From contig UQZM01000037.1 in assembly GCA_900545615.1 (NCBI GenBank), positions 1-21,923 of the forward strand: 21,923 nt of DNA. The letters are read 5' to 3'. This DNA comes from an uncultured Collinsella sp. GTDB taxonomy: Bacteria > Actinomycetota > Coriobacteriia > Coriobacteriales > Coriobacteriaceae. The position numbers and the translations under genes were made by a program. The stretch's first letter is position 1, and the number at the start of each line of letters is the position of its first letter. The notes under the pieces were generated by a model. That model did no database searches. It was not told the DNA's origin and was given only the letters and a program-made list of their open reading frames with translations. Positions 14,651-21,778 of the stretch are shown here, piece by piece.

Positions 14651-15877
14651 ATGAGCAAGGAAAAAGTCGTTCTCGCATATTCCGGTGGTCTTGATACATC
14701 CGTATGTGTCAAGTGGCTCCAGGACGAGAAGAATCTCGATGTCGTTTGCGTCTGCGGCAACGTGGGCCAGGAAGAGACCGGACTGGATGCCAAGAAGCAG
14801 AAGGCGCTCGACCTGGGCGTTCTCGATTGCCAGGTGCTCGACCTGCGCGACGAGTTCTCCGATGAGTTCCTGACCAAAGCCATCGCCGCAAACTCCATGT
14901 ACGAGAATAAGTATCCGCTGCTCTCCGCCCTGTCTCGCCCGCTGCTTGCCAAGAAGCTTGTTGAGGTCGCCCACGAGTTTGGCGCGACCTACGTCGCCCA
15001 CGGCTGCACTGGCAAAGGTAACGATCAGGTCCGTTTTGAGGCCGCCGTCAAGGCCCTCGACCCCGAGCTCAAGGTTATCGCCCCGGTTCGCGAGTGGGAC
15101 CTGAAGTGCCGTCCCGACGAGGTCGCCTATGCCCACGCCCACAACGTGCCGGTTCCCGAGGGTGCCAACGACAACCCCTACTCCATCGACGACAACCTGT
15201 GGGGTCGCGCCATCGAGTGCGGTCACCTGGAGGACCCTTGGAATGAGCCGCTCGATGACGCTTGGGTTATGACCAAGAACCCCGAGGACACGCCTGACAC
15301 CCCGACCTATACCGAGATCGAGTTTGAGGCCGGCAAGCCTGTCGCCGTCGACGGCAAGAAGATGAAGCTCTCCGAGATCGTCATCGCCCTCAACAAGATT
15401 TCGGGCGACAACGGCTTTGGCCGTCTTGACCTGGTCGAGGATCGTCTGGTGGGCCTCAAGAGCCGCGAGTGCTATGAGGTTCCCGGCGCCCTGACGCTCA
15501 TCACCGCCCACAAGGCGCTCGAGGACATCTGCGTCGAGGGCGACCTGCTCAAGACCAAGATCAAGCTCGAGCAGGATTGGGCCACCGCCGTGTACAACGG
15601 CCAGTGGTACAGCCCGCTCAAGAACGCGCTCGACGCCTTTATGGCCGATACCCAGAAGTTCGTGACCGGCACTGTCCGTCTGAAGTTCTTTAAGGGCAAC
15701 TGCCATGTCGTCGGCCGCAAGAGTCCCTTCAGCCTCTACGACTACGGCCTGGCTACCTACGACCGCGACACCACGTTTGACGAGAAGGCCAGCGCCGGCT
15801 TTATCGAGATCGATACGCTGTCGCTCAAGACGTGGGCAAAGGTCCAGGGCCCCAGCTCTGCTGCTGCCCAGGCCTAG
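14651..15877 (+). CDS. argG: Argininosuccinate synthase
   Basis: ArgG joins citrulline and aspartate at the cost of ATP, giving argininosuccinate, which argH downstream splits to arginine and fumarate. The ATG at 14651 follows a GAAAGGAAA RBS; upstream in-frame codons from 14600 have none. The product is 408 residues, as usual. The N-terminal P-loop-like ATP motif AYSGGLDTS is at residues 9-17. Later come CVCGNVGQEE, YPLLSALSRP, VAHGCTGKGNDQVRFE, REWD, NPYSIDDNLWGRAIECG, GFGRLDLVEDRLVGLKSRECYE and the C-terminal GTVRLKFFKG. A 24-codon arginine-rich leader ORF and a candidate attenuator lie in the 280 nt upstream. The argH gene follows 520 bp downstream, after a small gene. Confidence 0.98.
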   Translation: MSKEKVVLAYSGGLDTSVCVKWLQDEKNLDVVCVCGNVGQEETGLDAKKQKALDLGVLDCQVLDLRDEFSDEFLTKAIAANSMYENKYPLLSALSRPLLAKKLVEVAHEFGATYVAHGCTGKGNDQVRFEAAVKALDPELKVIAPVREWDLKCRPDEVAYAHAHNVPVPEGANDNPYSIDDNLWGRAIECGHLEDPWNEPLDDAWVMTKNPEDTPDTPTYTEIEFEAGKPVAVDGKKMKLSEIVIALNKISGDNGFGRLDLVEDRLVGLKSRECYEVPGALTLITAHKALEDICVEGDLLKTKIKLEQDWATAVYNGQWYSPLKNALDAFMADTQKFVTGTVRLKFFKGNCHVVGRKSPFSLYDYGLATYDRDTTFDEKASAGFIEIDTLSLKTWAKVQGPSSAAAQA

Positions 15878-16030
15878 CGCCTCCTTCCCTTGGTATCCGC
15901 GCGGCCCATCCGCGTGATACATAACGGGCGCACGGGGTCCCTACCTTTCGTTATGCTTGCTGACACTTCTTAACATCGGTGGCCCCTACGTTCCGCCCGC
16001 ATATATGATGCCGCGTCTGCGGCTGAGTCC

Positions 16031-16060
16031 GAGCCCCGCCGGGGTTGTCCGGCGGGGCTC
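16031..16060 (+). terminator. Strong hairpin downstream of argG
   Basis: GAGCCCCGCCGG (16031-16042) and CCGGCGGGGCTC (16049-16060) form a 12-bp GC-rich stem with a 6-nt loop. CTTCTAT follows, only a weak U-tract. A smaller hairpin, GCCGC/GCGGC (16010-16023), precedes it. The 230 bp between the argG stop and the next small gene also contains a GTATC...GATAC dyad (15893-15919) but no other coding signal that I can support. Confidence 0.6.
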
Positions 16061-16110
16061 CTTCTATCAATTTGGCGGCTCTGTGCCTATATATATGAGG
16101 AGTATCCATT

Positions 16111-16281
16111 ATGTTCAATGCTATCGCGCATGCTTTGCTTGCCCTCGCGCCCGAGTTCGATGCTGTAAGGGTCGAGGACGTTCCTATGAGCCTGAAGGCC
16201 TGGATCGATGGTTCGCAGGGCAACATCCGGAGGGAGACGTTGGGCGCCAAGTGCATGGTGCGTCACTTCTTTGCAAATTAG
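16111..16281 (+). CDS. 56-residue protein of unknown function between argG and argH
   Basis: The ATG at 16111 has a GAGGAG RBS at 16097-16102, eight bases upstream, as good as any in the window. The product starts MFNAIAHALLALAPEFDAV, continues through SLKAWIDGSQGNIRRETLG and ends VRHFFAN. The N-terminal third is a short hydrophobic, probably amphipathic helix; the rest is polar with several charged residues. It has no recognisable domain, signal peptide or metal motif. Position between argG and argH on the same strand suggests cotranscription with, or a regulatory link to, arginine synthesis, but a strong hairpin separates it from argG. It is not arginine-rich, so it is not an obvious leader peptide. 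Confidence 0.6.
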   Translation: MFNAIAHALLALAPEFDAVRVEDVPMSLKAWIDGSQGNIRRETLGAKCMVRHFFAN

Positions 16282-16300
16282 CCACATGGCCCCGCGCGCG

Positions 16301-16320
16301 GCAGGGAGTGTGTAAAACTA
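16301..16320 (+). promoter_or_regulatory. Candidate argH promoter region
   Basis: GCAGGGAGTGTGTAAAACTA closely matches the sequence before polA (10183-10201), giving an extended -10-like GTGTAAAACT about 80 nt before the argH start. It suggests argH may have its own promoter in addition to readthrough from argG. Confidence 0.4.
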
Positions 16321-16399
16321 GCGGTTGATAAATCGCTTTAGCGACAGGGCACATTGCTTTGGACGCTTGTTTTGGTATTTGGAGAAAGGAGACGGTTCC

Positions 16400-17830
16400 A
16401 TGGCTCTTTGGGGCGGTCGTTTTGAGGCGGGCGTGGCCGAGGTCACGCAGGAGTTTGGCGCGTCGCTGCCGGTCGACAAACATCTCTATAAGCAGGATAT
16501 CGCCGGCTCTAAGGCGCATGCCAAGATGTTGGCCGCCCAGGGCATCATCAGTGCCGAGGACGAGCAGGCGATTGCCAAGGGCCTGACCGGAATCGAACAG
16601 GATATCGATGCCGGCAACTTTACCTTCGACATCAACGATGAGGACATTCATATGTCCATCGAGAGCGAGCTGACGCGTCGCATCGGCGAGGCTGGCAAGC
16701 GCTTGCATACTGGGCGTTCGCGCAACGACCAGGTGGCGACCGATACGCGCCTGGGCGTCAAGGCGCTGGCCAAGGAGCTCATGGAGGCCAATCTTGAGCT
16801 GCGCCATGTGCTGGTGGATGCGGCCAAGAAGTACGACAAGGTGATTCTGCCGGGCTACACGCACATGCAACATGCTCAGCCCGTGCTGCTGTCGCATCAC
16901 CTGCTGGCGTATTCCTGGATGTTCGCGCGCGACTTTACGCGTTTGAAGGCCGCCTTTGATGCTGCCGACAACTGCCCGCTGGGTGCCGCTGCGCTTGCCG
17001 GTACGAGCTATCCGCTCGATCGCCAGATGACGGCTGCCGAACTTGGCTTTGCGGGCGTGATCCCCAACTCGCTCGATGCCGTTTCCGACCGTGATTTTCT
17101 GCTCGATCTGCATTACGCCGGATCCGTCATGGCGATGCACCTGTCGCGTCTTTCCGAGGAGATCGTACTGTGGTCGAGCTCCGAATTTGGCTTTATCACG
17201 CTTTCCGACTCGTACTCCACTGGCTCGTCCATCATGCCGCAGAAGAAGAACCCCGACTTTGCCGAGCTTATCCGCGGCAAGAACGGTCGCGTGTACGGCA
17301 ACCTGGTGCAGCTGCTGGTAACCATGAAGGGCCTGCCGCTTGCTTATAACAAGGACTTGCAGGAGGACAAGGAGGGCGCGCTCGATACCGCCCATACGCT
17401 CATGCAGTGCCTGTCCGTTATGGCCGGAATGATTTCGACTTGGACCGTCAACGAGGATGCCATGGCGCGCGAGTGCGGCGTGGGGCACCTTGCCGCCACC
17501 GATGTTGCCGATTACCTGGCCAAGCGTGGCCTGCCGTTCCGCGAGGCACATGCCGTGGTGGGCCATCTGGTCCTGATGTGCGAGAAGCGCGGCTGCAATC
17601 TTGAGGACCTGCCGTTTGAGGTGTTCCAGGAGGCAAGCCCGCTCTTTGAGCGCGACATTACCGAGGCGCTCGATATCCCGTCGATTGTCGCCGCGCGCAC
17701 GACCGAGGGCGGCACCGCTCCTGCCGCCGTTGCCGTGCAGTTGCAGCGTGCCGAGGCACAGCTCGTGGCTGACGAGGGCGTGTTTGGATCGCTGACCAAG
17801 GTCGTCGAGATGGGTCACGGGGCAAAGTAG
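16400..17830 (+). CDS. argH: Argininosuccinate lyase
   Basis: ArgH cleaves argininosuccinate to arginine and fumarate, the last step of arginine synthesis. The ATG at 16400 (MALWGGRFEAGV) follows AAAGGAGA; the longer open frame from 16325 lacks an RBS. The 476-residue length is normal. Diagnostic features are WGGRFE at the N-terminus, IHMSIESELTRRIGEAGKRLHTGRSRNDQVATD in two adjoining parts near residues 75-112, GYTHMQHAQPV, and the fumarase/lyase signature GSSIMPQKKNPD beginning at residue 275, with the mobile-loop catalytic serine. The C-terminal part carries LPFREAHAVVGHLV. With argG it converts citrulline to arginine. No genes for earlier arginine steps are in the window. Confidence 0.98.
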   Translation: MALWGGRFEAGVAEVTQEFGASLPVDKHLYKQDIAGSKAHAKMLAAQGIISAEDEQAIAKGLTGIEQDIDAGNFTFDINDEDIHMSIESELTRRIGEAGKRLHTGRSRNDQVATDTRLGVKALAKELMEANLELRHVLVDAAKKYDKVILPGYTHMQHAQPVLLSHHLLAYSWMFARDFTRLKAAFDAADNCPLGAAALAGTSYPLDRQMTAAELGFAGVIPNSLDAVSDRDFLLDLHYAGSVMAMHLSRLSEEIVLWSSSEFGFITLSDSYSTGSSIMPQKKNPDFAELIRGKNGRVYGNLVQLLVTMKGLPLAYNKDLQEDKEGALDTAHTLMQCLSVMAGMISTWTVNEDAMARECGVGHLAATDVADYLAKRGLPFREAHAVVGHLVLMCEKRGCNLEDLPFEVFQEASPLFERDITEALDIPSIVAARTTEGGTAPAAVAVQLQRAEAQLVADEGVFGSLTKVVEMGHGAK

Positions 17831-17880
17831 AGGTTTGGCTGAAGCCGTTTTGGCCATGTATTGATAAATCGTTTTCGCTT

Positions 17881-17914
17881 TACGGGCGCCTGCTGATGTG
17901 GGAGCCCGTATTTT
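17881..17914 (+). terminator. Rho-independent terminator after argH
   Basis: TACGGGC (17881-17887) pairs with GCCCGTA (17904-17910), with further partial pairing in the loop, followed directly by TTTTGTT. It stands 50 bp after the argH stop. Confidence 0.75.
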
Positions 17915-18215
17915 GTTGCTATGGGGGAGGGGCTTGTCGAGAACTTCTGTAGGACCTTTGGGCAGGTTGTGAAGGGGATACGTTCGCGGGCGGCAACCGA
18001 CCGCCTGCTCTGTTCGGCGCGGTTGATGGGCGGTCGGATGGTACTCTAATCGGGCTTCGAAACAGAAGTGACACATATGGAGCGCTTTAATAAATTGCAA
18101 CGTTTCAATAAACAGCTTTTTGTTTAACTGCAGCTAAAACTCTGTTACGATGCAGTCCAGGCGGGTGCCGGAATGGGACTTGGGCACGCGCGAACCTACT
18201 TGAAAGGCTACTTTT
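17915..18215 (+). promoter_or_regulatory. Upstream region of ndk with two candidate promoters
   Basis: This 300-bp gap holds TTGATG (18023-18028), 16 bp, TCTAAT (18045-18050), and closer to the gene TTTAAC (18123-18128), 17 bp, TACGAT (18146-18151) with an upstream TG, giving an extended -10. The second is better placed for ndk. A 16-codon ORF at 18077-18127 with a repeated RFNK motif lies between them but has no RBS. The stretch from 17915 to 18020 shows nothing that I can identify. Confidence 0.45.
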
Positions 18216-18620
18216 ATGGCTATCGAGAAGACCTTCATCATGATTAAGCCCGACGCCGTGCGCGACCGCAAGATCGGCGAGATCGTTGCTCGCATTGAGC
18301 GCAGCGGCCTTGTCATCGAGCGCATGGAGATGACCACGCTCGAGCGCGCTACCGTCGAGGAGCACTACGCCCATCTGGCCGACAAGCCCTTCTTTGGCGG
18401 TCTCTGCGACTTTATGACGAGCGGTCCGGTCGTCAAGATGGTCGTTTCCGGTCTCTCCGCTGTTGCTAAGATGCGCACCCTCATGGGCGCTACCAACCCG
18501 CTTGAGGCTGCTCCTGGTACCATCCGCGGCGACTTTGCCGTCGATGTCAACGCCAACGTGATCCACGGCTCCGACTGCCTGGAGAACGCCGAGATTGAGA
18601 TCAAGCGCTTCTTTGGCTAA
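18216..18620 (+). CDS. ndk: Nucleoside diphosphate kinase
   Basis: Ndk transfers the gamma-phosphate of ATP to nucleoside diphosphates through a phospho-histidine intermediate, keeping NTP and dNTP pools balanced. The 134-residue length is typical. The N-terminus has TFIMIKPDAVRDRKIGEIV. KPFFGGLCDFMTSGPVV is the conserved middle segment. GATNPLEAAPGTIRGDFA binds nucleotide, and the catalytic histidine is H117 in NVIHGSDC. The ATG at 18216 follows GAAAGG. The gene appears to be transcribed alone: a promoter lies upstream and a strong terminator lies 38 bp after the stop. Confidence 0.98.
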   Translation: MAIEKTFIMIKPDAVRDRKIGEIVARIERSGLVIERMEMTTLERATVEEHYAHLADKPFFGGLCDFMTSGPVVKMVVSGLSAVAKMRTLMGATNPLEAAPGTIRGDFAVDVNANVIHGSDCLENAEIEIKRFFG

Positions 18621-18658
18621 ACCAGCTTTGACTCCTTAAAGCTGTTAGCGTGTGGCTT

Positions 18659-18693
18659 GGGCGCCGCGGAACTCCATCCGCGGCGCCCTTTTA
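18659..18693 (+). terminator. Rho-independent terminator after ndk
   Basis: GGGCGCCGCGGA (18659-18670) pairs perfectly with TCCGCGGCGCCC (18677-18688) around a 6-nt loop and is followed by TTTTATT. Confidence 0.93.
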
Positions 18694-18706
18694 TTCCAAA
18701 ATCTAT

Positions 18707-18747
18707 GCAGGGGCCCGCTCGGACATGTGTTCCGAGCGGGCCCCTGC
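18707..18747 (-). terminator. Strong hairpin between convergent ndk and rpiB
   Basis: GCAGGGGCCCGCTCGGA (18707-18723) and TCCGAGCGGGCCCCTGC (18731-18747) form a perfect 17-bp stem with a 7-nt loop. It is 25 bp beyond the rpiB stop in the - direction. The following - strand sequence (ATAGATTTTGG) has only a short T-run. It probably terminates rpiB and backs up the ndk terminator. Confidence 0.7.
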
Positions 18748-18771
18748 TGTTAGCTTGTGGCACTGAATAGT

Positions 18772-19239
18772 TTAGGCTTCGTCGACGATCTTAAGGGCGC
18801 GCGTGTGATCGATCTCGTTGAGGAGGTTAACGCGACGCTCGTGACGACCGCCCTCAAACTCGGCGTCGAGCCACTCGTCGACGATCATCTTGGCGAGCTC
18901 GGAGCCCACGACGCGGGCGCCAAAAGCGAGCACGTTGGTATTGTTGTGCATGCGGGAGAGCTTGGCGCTGAAGGGCTCGGAGCACACGACGGCGCGTACG
19001 CCCTCGACCTTGTTGGCAGCCAGGCTGATACCGACGCCGGTGCCACAGATCAGGATGCCTAGATCGACGTCGCCGTTGGCAACGGCCTTACCCACCTTGT
19101 AGCCGGCGATGGGGTAGTCAAAGCTCTCGGAGGTGTCGGTGCCAAAGTTCACGACCTCGCAGCCGCGCTCCTTCAGGTGCTCGGAGATGATGTTCTTGAG
19201 CTCGACGGCGGCGTGGTCGTTACCGATACCGATCTTCAT
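18772..19239 (-). CDS. rpiB: Ribose-5-phosphate isomerase B
   Basis: RpiB interconverts ribose 5-phosphate and ribulose 5-phosphate in the non-oxidative pentose phosphate pathway; relatives act on allose or galactose phosphates. The 155-residue protein shows the RpiB/LacA-LacB pattern: IGNDHAAVELK with D8 and H9 in the phosphate and substrate site, FGTDTSESFDYP, the catalytic cysteine at C65 in ILICGTGVGIS, ANKVEGVRAVVC, and SRMHNNTNVLAFGARVVG. The ATG at 19239 follows AGAGAGGAA. A single gene of this family with no adjacent sugar-PTS genes favours the housekeeping ribose-phosphate role over the lactose or galactitol variants. Confidence 0.95.
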   Translation of the reverse strand: MKIGIGNDHAAVELKNIISEHLKERGCEVVNFGTDTSESFDYPIAGYKVGKAVANGDVDLGILICGTGVGISLAANKVEGVRAVVCSEPFSAKLSRMHNNTNVLAFGARVVGSELAKMIVDEWLDAEFEGGRHERRVNLLNEIDHTRALKIVDEA

Positions 19240-19510
19240 GGATAGTTCCTCTCTGGTCTGTGCGGCGAGATTGCTAAAGGTTTTACCGCGTTCGACTGCA
19301 TGATAGCGCGACTTTTGTGTAAACGCTTGGGCGTTTTTTGGTCAAACGCTTTAGCATGCAACAAGACCGGTTTCTCATGAATGAATGCCGTCAGTTTGCG
19401 CCTGAATGCCGTCTACCGGAACCTGGGTTGCGGTTTTTGATGCATTGTTATCAAATAAAAGAGCTAATTATTATTGAGAGCCCAGCCCGTTATACAAGTA
19501 GGAGATACCT
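19240..19510. promoter_or_regulatory. Divergent control region between rpiB and the cysteine desulfidase gene
   Basis: This 271-bp AT-rich gap contains AAACGCTT twice, at 19321-19328 and 19344-19351. The first lies in TGTAAACGCTTGGG and the second in CAAACGCTTTAGC, which resemble LacI/CcpA-type operator halves. AAACGC-TTGG-GCGTTT followed by a T-run (19321-19339) could also be a small terminator. On the - strand TATCAT (near 19302) may be the rpiB -10. TTATTA/TATACA near 19468-19496 may serve the + gene. A 72-codon + frame here overlaps the next gene start and lacks support. Confidence 0.35.
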
Positions 19511-20830
19511 ATGCCTGCCGATTCCCTTCGTGATGCCGCTTTTTGCGATGTTTTGAACCGCGAACTTGTTTGTGCACTCGGCTGCACCGAGCCCATTGCC
19601 GTTGCTTATGCAGCGGCGCTGGCGAGCCAGACGCTCGGTTGCGAACCCGATCATATGGATGTTGCCTGCTCGGGCAACATCATCAAGAACGTCAAGAGCG
19701 TGACCGTGCCCAACTCGGGCGGTATGCACGGTATTGAGGCCGCGGCCGTGCTGGGTGCCGTGGGCGGCGACGCCAAGAGCGCGCTCGAGGTGCTCGAGAG
19801 CGTCGATGACGCGGACCGCGCCCGCGTGGCCGAGCTGCTTGCCGATGCGGACTACTGCGATGTGTCGCTTGTCGAGGGTGTGCCCAACCTCTACATCAAG
19901 GTGACTGCGACGGCCGGGGGCCATACCGCGGTCGTCGAGATTACCGATCACCACACTAATGTCACGTGCCATACGCTCGACGGTATTCCGGTATGCGGTA
20001 AGTCGGCGGGGGAGTGCGCCGCCTGCGCCGAGCGCGTGGTGGCCGAGCGTGCGGCAGATAACGCCGACACGCCCATGTCGATCGAGACCATCATCGACTT
20101 TATCGAGGACGGTGACATTGAGGACGCCCGCGCTGCCGTTGAGCGTCAGATTGAGCTGAATGGCGCGATCAGTGCCGAGGGTCTCGCGCACGCTTGGGGC
20201 GCCGAGGTGGGCCGTACGCTGCTGGGTGCTCGTGCCGATGACGTCGCCTGCCGCGCCCGTGCCCGTGCGGCCGCCGGGTCCGACGCCCGCATGAACGGTT
20301 GCGCGCTGCCGGTCGCCATTGTGTGCGGCTCGGGCAATCAGGGCATTACCTGCGCATTGCCCGTCATGGAGTATGCCGAGTACCTGCGTTGCGACCACGA
20401 GCGCCTGGTGCGCGCCGTGATGCTGTCCGATCTTATCGCCGTGCATATCAAGAGCTATATTGGTGCGCTTTCGGCGTTTTGCGGTGCTATTTGCGCTGCG
20501 TGCGGCGCCGGCGCTGCGATTACCTGGCTGTGCGGTGGCACGCGCGAACAGATTGGCGCGACCGTCTCGAACACGCTCGGTAACGTGGGCGGCATCGTGT
20601 GCGACGGCGCCAAGGCGAGCTGTGCCGCCAAGATCTCGGCTGCCGTCGATGCGGCGATTCTGGGCCATGATATGGCCATGCAGGGTCGCGGCTTCCGCGC
20701 CGGTGAGGGCCTGATCCAAGATACCGTTGAGCAAACAATCGCCAGTATGGGCTACGTAGGCCGCGTGGGCATGAAGGACACCGACATCGAGATCCTCAAC
20801 ATCATGATCGGCAAAACCCAGGTGTGCTAG
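19511..20830 (+). CDS. cyuA: L-cysteine desulfidase, CyuA/UPF0597 family (iron-sulfur)
   Basis: Members of this family (E. coli CyuA/YhaM, archaeal L-cysteine desulfidase) use an oxygen-sensitive iron-sulfur cluster to break L-cysteine into sulfide, ammonia and pyruvate; they are related to the alpha chain of iron-sulfur serine dehydratases. The 439-residue length fits. Clear signatures are LVCALGCTEPIAVAYAAA with the conserved C25, ACSGNIIKNVKSV, PNSGGMHGIEAA, IVCGSGNQGITCALPV, and NVGGIVCDGAKASCAAKI near the C-terminus; the cysteines in the last two are likely cluster ligands. The ATG at 19511 follows TAGGAGAT. No dedicated cysteine transporter or regulator is adjacent in the window. The enzyme would give a gut anaerobe a route for sulfide release and pyruvate gain. 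Confidence 0.92.
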   Translation: MPADSLRDAAFCDVLNRELVCALGCTEPIAVAYAAALASQTLGCEPDHMDVACSGNIIKNVKSVTVPNSGGMHGIEAAAVLGAVGGDAKSALEVLESVDDADRARVAELLADADYCDVSLVEGVPNLYIKVTATAGGHTAVVEITDHHTNVTCHTLDGIPVCGKSAGECAACAERVVAERAADNADTPMSIETIIDFIEDGDIEDARAAVERQIELNGAISAEGLAHAWGAEVGRTLLGARADDVACRARARAAAGSDARMNGCALPVAIVCGSGNQGITCALPVMEYAEYLRCDHERLVRAVMLSDLIAVHIKSYIGALSAFCGAICAACGAGAAITWLCGGTREQIGATVSNTLGNVGGIVCDGAKASCAAKISAAVDAAILGHDMAMQGRGFRAGEGLIQDTVEQTIASMGYVGRVGMKDTDIEILNIMIGKTQVC

Positions 20831-20857
20831 TTACGCGGTTTTACCAAACCGCGTAAC
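20830..20857 (+). terminator. Hairpin overlapping the stop codon of the desulfidase gene
   Basis: GTTACGCGGTTT (20830-20841), whose first base is the last base of the TAG stop, pairs perfectly with AAACCGCGTAAC (20846-20857) around a 4-nt loop. No T-run follows, so it may stabilise the 3' end or act together with the larger structure 13 bp downstream. Confidence 0.5.
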
Positions 20858-20870
20858 CGGTCGACGCTGC

Positions 20871-20968
20871 AAATGCCCCTAAGCGGCAATCTGCCTTTCA
20901 ATCGTCGGGCATGGCCAGAAGGCCTATGCCCTCCTCTTTCAAGGCACATTGCTCGCTTAGGGGCATTT
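20871..20968. repeat. 98-nt nested inverted repeat between convergent genes
   Basis: Outer arms AAATGCCCCTAAGCG (20871-20885) and CGCTTAGGGGCATTT (20954-20968) are perfect 15-bp complements. Next inside, GCAATCTGCCTT (20886-20897) pairs with AAGGCACATTGC (20941-20952) with one mismatch. The centre, GGGCATGGCC-AGAA-GGCCTATGCCC (20907-20931), forms a hairpin with a bulge. A T-run ends the + side (CATTTTCG), so it can terminate the desulfidase gene. It is reminiscent of the nested element at 13128-13257. Confidence 0.75.
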
Positions 20969-21019
20969 TCGCTGACTTGTGCTCAACCTGCGGCGATATT
21001 TGGTTTGGAGCGAGGGGTC

Positions 21020-21778
21020 CTACGACAGTTCGTCGGCTACTTGGTGTTCGTAGAAGGCTTCGATTACGGCGTTAAAGTCGCGGGCGAAGTCTTCCATGGT
21101 TCCGCGCCAGGTGGCTCGGCTGGGCTTGCCCTGGCCCACAAAGGCGGTTTGGATGCCGCAATCGGGGGACGGGAAGTCGCGTTTGGGGTCGTTGCCCACC
21201 ATAAGGACCTCGTGTGGCTCGAGCCCCATCACCTGAAGCTGCTCGAGATAGTAGGTGGCATCGGGCTTGCAGCGGGTGGTGTTTCCCATGTGCGTGACGA
21301 GCTCAAAGGGGGCGTCGGCCAGGTCGCCCCAACCCATGCGGCACTCGATGGCCCCCTGGGGAAAGCTGGGGTTGGTAAAGAGCGCGCAGCGCAGTCCTGC
21401 GTCCTGTACGGCCTGGAGAGCGGCGTGTGCGCCCGGCATGGCGTGGGCGTTGATGACATCGTCGTTCTTGTACGGAAGCACTTCGCGGTCGTAGTAGGTA
21501 AACGCCTCGTAGATGAGGGGATCGGAGAGGCAGATGCCGCATCGGCGCTCAACCTCGGTGCGGTAAAACTCAAGATTGGTGCGATTGTCCGTGCTGCTGC
21601 GGCGATTGGCGTTGAGGTCGACCAGGATGGTGCCGAGGCGTGCCATCGTGCCACCGCGGCTGCGGCGCCCGATATCCGCGAGCATCGAAGAGACATCCTT
21701 AAAATATCGAAGGATGAACGCGTTGAGGTTGATGCTAAGAAGCGTTTCGTCCATATCGAAAACGACTGCTTTGAGCAC
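21020..21778 (-). CDS. HAD-superfamily hydrolase (subfamily IA-like)
   Basis: The GTG at 21778 (VLKAVVFDMDETLLS) is chosen because GAAAGGTG stands 5 nt upstream and the nucleophile motif then falls at the N-terminus; the longer frame to 21916 adds a run without family resemblance. The product is 252 residues. Motif I is VFDMDETLL, motif II is CALFTNPSF (threonine), the motif III lysine is probably in TRCKPDATYY, and motif IV is MVGNDPKRDFPSPDCGIQTAFVG. The alpha-helical cap at about residues 20-100 marks a type I cap, as in phosphoglycolate phosphatase or YjjG-like nucleotidases. The physiological substrate cannot be told. It is transcribed toward the desulfidase gene. Confidence 0.9.
   Translation of the reverse strand: MLKAVVFDMDETLLSINLNAFILRYFKDVSSMLADIGRRSRGGTMARLGTILVDLNANRRSSTDNRTNLEFYRTEVERRCGICLSDPLIYEAFTYYDREVLPYKNDDVINAHAMPGAHAALQAVQDAGLRCALFTNPSFPQGAIECRMGWGDLADAPFELVTHMGNTTRCKPDATYYLEQLQVMGLEPHEVLMVGNDPKRDFPSPDCGIQTAFVGQGKPSRATWRGTMEDFARDFNAVIEAFYEHQVADELS

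Noticed and set aside
14618..15922. 434-codon open frame on the - strand
   Set aside because: Antisense to argG, another codon-bias shadow.
15940..16080. Possible T-box or tRNA-like structure between argG and argH
   Set aside because: A GGTGGCCCC segment and several hairpins prompted a check, but the conserved T-box sequence and a tRNA-like cloverleaf with a CCA end are absent.
16184..18100. 638-codon open frame on the - strand
   Set aside because: Antisense to argH and the 56-residue gene, with no family signature and no RBS.
18077..18127. 16-codon ORF with repeated RFNK upstream of ndk
   Set aside because: The repeat is curious, but there is no RBS, and the better ndk promoter lies inside or after it, so translation is doubtful.
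19338..19556. 72-codon + frame before the desulfidase gene
   Set aside because: It overlaps the well-supported ATG at 19511 in another frame, has no RBS and shows no family features.
19490..20734. 414-codon open frame on the - strand
   Set aside because: Antisense to the cysteine desulfidase gene; no recognisable protein pattern.
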